Below, piece by piece: positions 57,935 to 64,000 of a DNA stretch of 64,000 nt (positions are counted from its first letter, which is position 1; each line of letters opens with the position of its first letter). The position numbers were made by a program, and so were the translations under genes. This DNA comes from Takakia lepidozioides (lineage: Eukaryota; Streptophyta; Takakiopsida; Takakiales; Takakiaceae): contig CM060733.1 in NCBI GenBank assembly GCA_030704615.1, positions 45,136,001 to 45,200,000 of the forward strand, read 5' to 3'. The notes below the pieces were generated by a model. It made no database searches, was not told the origin of the DNA, and saw only the letters and a list, made by a program, of their open reading frames with translations.

Positions 57935-58683
57935 TTGTGGGCGTGGTCACGCATATCTTTGTCAAGTTCTAAGTTTGGTAGCATACAAAAAAGAGCAGGT
58001 TGCATCCGCAAACAGAGTCGATCCATAGACAAGTCGTCGCTTAGCAAGAGGCCTGCTACCATCTCCCTCTTAGTTCAAAAACTTTATCATGTCAAAATGA
58101 ATCACCACCAAGTTGGTGCAATCTCGACGGCTCTCGCTGAGGAAGACGCCGACATCAGTTACATGCATTTATCTGACGAGGAGTTCTTTGCGACTGACAA
58201 GCATACCAAACTCGCTCTACACAGCATAAGGAAGCCACCCCCAACGGTCATACACCATCTCACCAAGGCTCGAAGCTACCTGGGCCTACAGAACCCACCA
58301 ATCCCCAGCGGACTCTCAAGCCAGCACAACTCACATCTACAGTGGGGCTGGAGGCAGCTAGCCCGGGCCTCAAACGCTCCTCTAGTGCATTCAACAGTGC
58401 GGCAGGGAGCTAGCATTCCGATTCCAAAAAGTAAAGGGGCCACGACTTGCACGATTCATCCCCTCAACTGGCAATCTCTAGTGCCCCGACTTCTCCACAG
58501 CTTTGGATGGGATACCTTGCGCTCGAGAAGCATGCACTTGACAGTGGACTGCCATACGTTGAGGAGATGCGCCCAATGACAGACCTCCGTAAGCTTGGCC
58601 TTCAAGACTCAGAAATTCACGACTTAAGGTACTGCTACAAAGCATTCCCCCATGTTCCCCAGCTCTACTTTCCTGGTGACTAG
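57935..58683 (+). pseudogene. Unidentified plus-strand coding remnant, probably frameshifted
   Basis: A 214-codon frame (57935-58579) overlaps a second one (58447-58683) whose end is protein-like (LALEKHALDSGLPYVEEMRPMTDLRKLGL). They may be halves of one protein joined by a frameshift near 58450. It directly precedes a gypsy fragment on the same strand, but no gag signature is seen. Confidence 0.3.
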
Positions 58684-58744
58684 ATCGGACGGGAAGGAGG
58701 GACAACTCTACCCACTCACTCAGTTACCAAAGGGCACCCCGGTT

Positions 58745-60803
58745 GACCCAGATTCTGGATTATGACAGGAAGAGGTAATCCAAGAGGGAATTACCAAGGC
58801 AATCCCTGAGGCAATTATCAGGGTAATCCAAGGGGGAATTACCAGCCAGGGAATCAGGATTATAGAAATAATTCCAGAATAGACCAAGGGCAAGGACCCA
58901 ATGGTGAAGAACTGTATTACTATTGTAACCAGGCAGGACATCGCAAGGCAGCTTGTCCATTCTGGATCAAACACTAGAATGAGATGAGAGCTCCTGTGAA
59001 TGAGGGCCCGGTAGTGGCAGCTCACATGGTTATGCCATGTTTTGTACCAGAAGCAAGGCTAAACTATTACCTCTAGTGGATGAGGAGGAAGATGTTAATG
59101 AAGATGGCAGTGATGTGCCTGAAGATGTTGAGGCATGGAGGGATGAGAAGGAACTGCACAAGGAGGTGGCAAAAGCTATAAGGGAAATGCAGAAGGAGAC
59201 AGATATCCCTATAGCGGAATCAACAGACTCTGAAGAAGAAAATGATGAAGGTGAAGATGAAATGAAGCAAGATGTTTCACAGGTTCAAGATAACGAAGGG
59301 ACTTTGGCTGAAGTAATATGCTAGTCCAAAGCTGAGATTACAATTGGGCAGCTATTGGCTATGGCACCCCATTGTAGACACAGGCTGTATCAAGCAATCA
59401 ATCAGATTGCTCATGTGGAAGAGAACACAGACCTGAACAGCAAGGTGACAAGTTATAATGTGAAACCTGAAGGGCAAGAAACTGTCATGGACTTTGTTGT
59501 TTCCATGCCAGTCATCCAATTTAGAATTGGAAACACAGACTTTGATAGATGGAGGTTCGGGAGTGAATATCATGACAGACCAATTAAGGCAGAAGCTTAG
59601 TCTGAATAATATGAAACCAGCCCCATTCACAGTAACAATGGCAGATCAAAGGAGTGTACAGCCATTGGGCTTGATAAGGGGAGTAAGAATACAGTTCAGA
59701 AGTTGGTCTTTAAGATCACTATGACTGTATTGAAAATGGATGATGTCATGGAAGCTTATTCCTTACTGTTGGAACGGCCATGGTTGAAACAGGCCAAGGT
59801 ATTTCATGACTGGAATACTCAGATTATAACTGTGCGCAAGGATAAGCACAAGATACAAATTTCAACTAAGAAATCAGGTAGACTACCTGCTACCAGAAGA
59901 CCTCGTGGAGTCAGGGAATATGACTGGAGGGGAGGACTTGATGAAGAGCAGGAGGCTACTCTGTTTGCTGCACAAATGCAACTGGGAGGACTAAGTTGTT
60001 TCAAGGGTATATGTTGTGGTGCAGTATCAGCAACACCAATTGAGGGGGAAACAAGCAGTTACCCACCACATTTATATGAAGAAAGAGAGGGAGAAATAGA
60101 AATCCTAGAGGAACCAGCCACTGTGAGTTTGCAAGATGAAGTAGTGGCTGGATGGACTATCATAGCTGAAGAGCAAGTGAGAGAAGTCAATGTGGGAACT
60201 GAGGAGGAACCAAGAATGGTGAAAGTTGGGGCTGTCTTGGAGCCAGAATTCTTTGAAGACGCTAAGAGCCTATTTATCAAATACAAGGATGTATTTTCAT
60301 GGAGTTATGAAGATCTGAAGGGGACACCCCCTGAAATATGCCAGCACAGAATTGAGTTGGAACCAGGTTCTGTACCAATCAAACAGACAAGATACAAGAT
60401 GAATCCCAACTATGTATAGAAGGTTGGGGAGGAGATAAAAAAGCCAGTTGAGGCTAAGTTTATATACTCAAGAGAGTATATGACTTGGCTATCACCCATC
60501 GTGACAGTTCCCAAGAAGAATGGAAAACTGAGAGTTTGTGTGACCTATGAGAAGTTGAATGATTGTACAAAGAAAGATCCATTTCCTTTGCCATTTACAG
60601 AAGTTGTACTGGACACTATGGCAGGCCATGAGATGTACTCATTTATGGATGGCTTCAGTGGGTATAACCAAGTACAAGTAGCTAAAGAGGATCAGGGGAA
60701 GACAACTTTCATTACTGACTGGGGTGCTTATGCATACAAAGTCATGCCTCTTGGACTTTGTAATGCACCAGCAACTTTTCAGAGAGTGATAAGTGAATCT
60801 TTC
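58745..60803 (+). pseudogene. Ty3/gypsy fragment: nucleocapsid end, protease, partial reverse transcriptase
   Basis: Starts with a GNYQGNPRG-rich nucleocapsid and a damaged zinc knuckle (YCNQAGHRKAAC, first Cys replaced). An acidic spacer (59037-59324) and a protease follow, with IDGGSGVNIM near 59542. The next frame (59703-60419) covers LLLERPWL and the N-terminal arm of RT, then after a stop at 60417 WLSPIVTVPKKNGKLRVCVTY, SFMDGFSGYNQ and PLGLCNAPATFQ, breaking off at about 60803, before the catalytic YxDD. Stops and frameshifts make it non-functional. It is not the same family as the methyltransferase element. Confidence 0.88.
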
Positions 60804-62541
60804 CCTATATCCACTAGGCCTACCATAGTGGTCCTGGTCATTATTTCTTCTTGGCTGGGGCTGCACCTGATGCACCATCACTTGCCTAGGTTCTTTTGTA
60901 GTTGTTTTCTTGTTGTAATGACAATTCTCAGTGGGATGGGTATCCATCTTACAGGGCACAGTGCTTCTCTTTCATATGGCACTCAGCTGTGGTATGGTCT
61001 TCATTTTGGCATTTTTGAACATCAGGCTCCTTCCTCTAATGGATTGCAGCCTCGGTTGCATATTCTTCAAGATTTCTTCCGATCTCTTTTCATAGTTGTC
61101 ATTTTTCAACTTTTCCTTCTTCTTGTTCTTCCTCTTGAGCTCTTGCTCTTCTTTCTCATCTGACTCATCTTCAGAGTCATCATCATCCCTCTTATCTTTC
61201 CTGAGCATTCCTAATTGCTCAATCTTGTTGGCTGTTTTGAATGCTTCCTCCACTGTACGATGGGGTAGCATATCCACTTTCTTTTGTAATTCTGGTCTTA
61301 GTCCATTCACAAACCAAGTCTTCCGTAATCATGCTGCTGGTTATAGCAACCAACTTTCTTATCATTAACTCCTTCTTCTCCATGTATTCCTCAACAATTT
61401 CATGTTTCTTATGTCTCAACTGTTGTAGGCTATTGTACACCTTGTCCTCAGTTTTACTTGTCCTGAATCTGTTCCGGAATGCTATGCTAAGGTCATCCTA
61501 GGTTTGAAAATGGTCATCAGGAAATTGAGCATACCACTCACTTGCTCTTTTGATAAGTGAACAAGGAAATAGTCTTAACTTTGAATCATCATCATTCTCA
61601 TTGTTCACTATGCACATTTTCTCAAACTGATTGATATGTATATCAGGATTCCCTTTCCCTCCATAGATTGGGAAAGGTGCCTTCGCTCGAGTTGGGGCTA
61701 CTGCCGCCATCTGTGGCCCAACTCCCTGCCCTGTGGCAGGTGCTGGCCCTCCTGTAGGTGTTGGTCCTTGAGGACCTGCTGTGGTTGTGGTACTCCCACC
61801 AGGTGCTGGCTCTTGAGCACTTCCTGCTATTGGCCCCCCTTTATTTGCAGTACCCCCAACACCAGTTGAACTACTTCCCACACTCCTTGTCCGCCCAAAG
61901 CCAAATCCAAGTTGCCCGCCTGATCCCCCTGAGCCGACACCTGTGTTGGCCTGTGATCCAAGTGCTCTACTTGGTCCAGGTCCAACAGGTTGGGATGTCC
62001 AGGTTGTAGTTTCAACCTCAACTGTGGGGTCTACGTCTTCATACCCCTCGTCTTCCAAGTTTATCTGTCTGTTTTCATCTTCCAAGTTCTTATCTTGGAT
62101 TTCTTCTTCCTCACTCATATAACTCAATTGAAGTGGTGTTGGAATGTCTGAACTTTCCGATGGCCCTTCTTCATCCTCCTCCCTGTCGTTAGCTGGTGTA
62201 TCAGAAACTAGTGTTCCTGCTCTGGGTGTACCGTGCCAACTTTGATCAAAGATTTCTGTCAAATCTTTAATCCAGGGATTCCCTTCAGTTCTTTCCCCTC
62301 GTACTTCATCTTCTTCTTCCACCAGATCTTTTAATCTCTTTTGTAAAGAATAACTAGGTGTAATATCTAAATTAGAGTCTTCAAGTATAGGTGATGGACT
62401 TTCTGGTCTTAGTGGTGTGAGAGGCCCATATGATTCTCCTATATCTATACCCTTCTGCCAAAGATACGGATAATTAGCTTTTAAATAGCTTTCCCTTTTC
62501 GCTGAATATCTGTGGAGTCTAGCTTCCCTTTCATCACTCAT
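60804..62541 (-). pseudogene. Ty3/gypsy gag, inverted relative to the adjoining pol fragment
   Basis: Starts at an ATG at 62541 (MSDEREARLHRYS). An acidic Pro/Gly-rich N-terminus precedes a retrotransposon gag domain (NQFEKMCIVNNEND, SEWYAQFPDDHF), a TAG where Trp is expected (61498-61500), then AFRNRFRTSK, a frameshift, GLRPELQKKVDMLP, a basic Lys/Glu stretch and a zinc-knuckle-like CKMDTHPTENC. It ends at about 60804 in GRPSGY. The next expected gag part (a GNPRGNYQ region) is found in the opposite orientation at 58745, so the two fragments probably come from one element family. Confidence 0.85.
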
Positions 62542-63056
62542 CACCCATATCTTTCACGTATTTGATGAGGTAATAACCACAACTCTGTCCTGTAGTATCT
62601 CTCGTATATGCCTGGATTTCTTTCAAGCTTTAATGTACCCTTGGCTAGACTAGAAGGCTCCGTTACCATATAACCATATGGCAAACAGATCTGGAAAGCT
62701 GTTCTTTGTGTAAGTTTGATCCACAAGATATAATTGGGAATCCAATTCTTTACCAGTACAAGCTCTTCATGCATATGAGTAAAGACATTCACTTTCCGTT
62801 CCTCCCAGCCTTCAAACTCCACTCGTTTAATGGATAACAACGCTATCACATAAACCAGTGTTGGTAACCAACTTGCTCTCCCTCTACAGGCCACTTGATT
62901 AATCTGTATCACTCCTTTCTCTAATCCCCACTCTGGATCAGCATCATGCATTCTCTTAAGAATGTTTTTCTTACAACCGTCTAGCAACTCCAAGAACCTT
63001 TGAAAGAATTGCTTGGCCAATCTTTCCTTCTCTGTTTCACACGGAATTTGATTCAC
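62541..63056 (-). CDS. 171-residue ORF upstream of gag in the same retroelement
   Basis: An intact frame from an ATG, with an acidic/aromatic sequence (EKERLAKQFFQRFLELL, EFEGWEERKVNVFTHMHEE). Its TGA overlaps the ATG of the gag frame (TGATG, 62543-62539). I do not recognise a domain. It may be an extra N-terminal part of gag separated by a frameshift, or an independent small protein expressed by re-initiation. Confidence 0.5.
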   Translation of the reverse strand: MNQIPCETEKERLAKQFFQRFLELLDGCKKNILKRMHDADPEWGLEKGVIQINQVACRGRASWLPTLVYVIALLSIKRVEFEGWEERKVNVFTHMHEELVLVKNWIPNYILWIKLTQRTAFQICLPYGYMVTEPSSLAKGTLKLERNPGIYERYYRTELWLLPHQIRERYG

Positions 63057-63103
63057 ATCAAATTCTTTGATTCTCCAACCTCCAACCTCCTTCTAGACTC
63101 AGC

Positions 63104-63124
63104 TCCCCAGTATGATCGCCAAAT
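63104..63124 (-). promoter_or_regulatory. Candidate primer-binding site and LTR edge of the inverted gag fragment
   Basis: The minus strand reads CGACA then TTTGGCGATCATACTGGGG just upstream of the 171-residue ORF. The TTTGGCG start and GGGG end resemble the tRNA-primed sites of plant Ty3 elements, and CA would be the LTR end. The middle does not match a tRNA I can name. Confidence 0.35.
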
Positions 63125-63410
63125 GTCGAGCGGCTTTTACTTACCCATCCCTTCGCTATCCGAGGTGGAAACTCCAAGATAGAAGAGTTGGATATCTCTA
63201 AGTACTCCTCTTGGTGCTCTTCCGCGGAAATACACCATGCTTCTTACTTGGCGCGCGTTGACGTGGCGTTTAAGCTCGATGATGTGGAGTGAGCCCGGTG
63301 ACGTGGCGTTCGCTCAAGGACGTGGCGTGAGCACTGCTGCGCTCACGCCGAGGCATCCCTGATGCTCGTAGAAGAGTGCTAAGTTTGCACCTAGATTCTT
63401 GATAATAGAA

Positions 63411-64000
63411 TGTCATGGTTTTAGTCATGGTTATCTAGAATTACCTACTTCTAGTTAACTAGGACATTTTAGATATTTATATTTATATTTATATTTTGTG
63501 TGTTGGGACTTCATTTGGTCTCACATGCCAAGTGAGGTGTCGAGCCTCACTTGAGACATGGAGATAGGTTTTCCCATTGTGAGTGTTGAGGAGGCTCATC
63601 TTCTTGGAGTTGAGCCTCCATGAGCTTCTCTCACCTCCATAGCTCTAGGTATTGAGAGGGAGTGTGTTGAGGGCTTTGTAGGGTGGATTCCTTTAGCAAA
63701 GGTGCCCTTGGCTTGACTTAGTTTATGTGATAGAGTGGATTTCACTTGGAAGGACTAGGGCTTGTTCTTCATGTGATTGCTTCATGCTTTAGAGCTTTCA
63801 TTGTCTTCTACTTCTCTCATTTCTCATCTCTTATACTACAAGAAGATCACCTTATGCTTGTGAGTGTGGAGTGTAAGGGATTAGTTTTGCACTTGTATTT
63901 TAAAGAGGTTGAGAGCTAGGAGAATTTAGCTCTTGTATCACAAGGCTTGCAAGGGTTGCAAGGAAAGGTGCTCGAGTATTGCATGCACCAAGGAGTTGGA
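63411..64000 (+). mobile_element. LTR-like sequence at the right edge, related to 30829-30400
   Basis: The plus strand carries, in order, a T/A-rich TATA-like tract (63475-63497), AGGCTCATCTTCTTGG then AGTTGAGCCTC (63592-63618), GGTGGATTCC, GTGCCCTTGGCTTGACTT (63702-63719) and GTTTTGCACTTG. The same landmarks occur in the same order on the minus strand at 30829-30450. No coding sequence is seen. It probably starts an element that continues outside the window. Confidence 0.5.

Noticed and set aside
58680-58745. Rest of RT on the minus strand left of the plus-strand gypsy fragment, as a simple inversion would require
   Set aside because: The translated minus strand there shows no RT motifs.
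1-64000. CRISPR arrays, bacterial operons, riboswitches or plasmid features
   Set aside because: The window is clearly eukaryotic; tandem arrays present have no spacer-repeat alternation and no cas genes.

Overview
The window is nuclear DNA of a streptophyte plant. Spliced genes with GT-AG introns encode a subunit of the ER membrane protein complex (EMC1), a chloroplast rubredoxin (RBD1) and two plant-type H+/hexose symporters (STP family). The rest is mostly intergenic DNA full of transposons. DNMT3-like sequence and the mix of Ty3, LINE and MITE relics would fit a seed-free land plant (lycophyte, fern or bryophyte), but the species cannot be named from the sequence.

Layout. 0.1-2.1 kb: first four exons of EMC1 on the minus strand, running off the left edge. 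2.8-5.2 kb: an 805-residue secreted Gly/Pro/Phe-rich protein made of six modules, with its promoter region duplicated at 6.2-6.8 kb. 8.2-14.1 kb and 35.0-41.3 kb: two direct copies of a roughly 6 kb segment, each with an intact five-exon hexose transporter gene (515 residues, minus strand). Copy 1 carries about 2 kb of extra DNA in its upstream region, which looks like a transposon with GGGTATA subterminal motifs. 19.7-30.8 kb: a large decayed Ty3/gypsy element on the minus strand, lying between the two transporter copies. 32.6-34.8 kb: RBD1 on the plus strand, with a SINE 216 bp upstream of its ATG. 41.6-52.5 kb: nested and dispersed transposons (TA-flanked MITE, piggyBac-like TTAA element, hAT-like element with 8-bp target duplications, a second SINE, tandem arrays). 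55-64 kb: decayed retroelement coding sequence, including a Ty3 element whose gag half and NC-PR-RT half face each other, and an LTR-like sequence at the right edge related to the one at 30.8 kb.

The main discovery candidate is the element at 20-27.5 kb. Its pol region reads protease, a DNMT3-like cytosine-5 methyltransferase domain (motifs I, II, IV, VI, VIII, IX and X visible, catalytic PCQ present), reverse transcriptase, RNase H, integrase and, at the integrase C-terminus, a complete C4HC3 PHD finger. It therefore joins a DNA-methylation writer and a probable histone-tail reader in one retrotransposon polyprotein. This copy has frameshifts and two in-frame stops, so it is not functional as it stands. 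Retrotransposon-borne cytosine methyltransferases have been described in dinoflagellates and charophyte algae (established knowledge, from memory). I know of no described combination with a PHD finger, but could not search.
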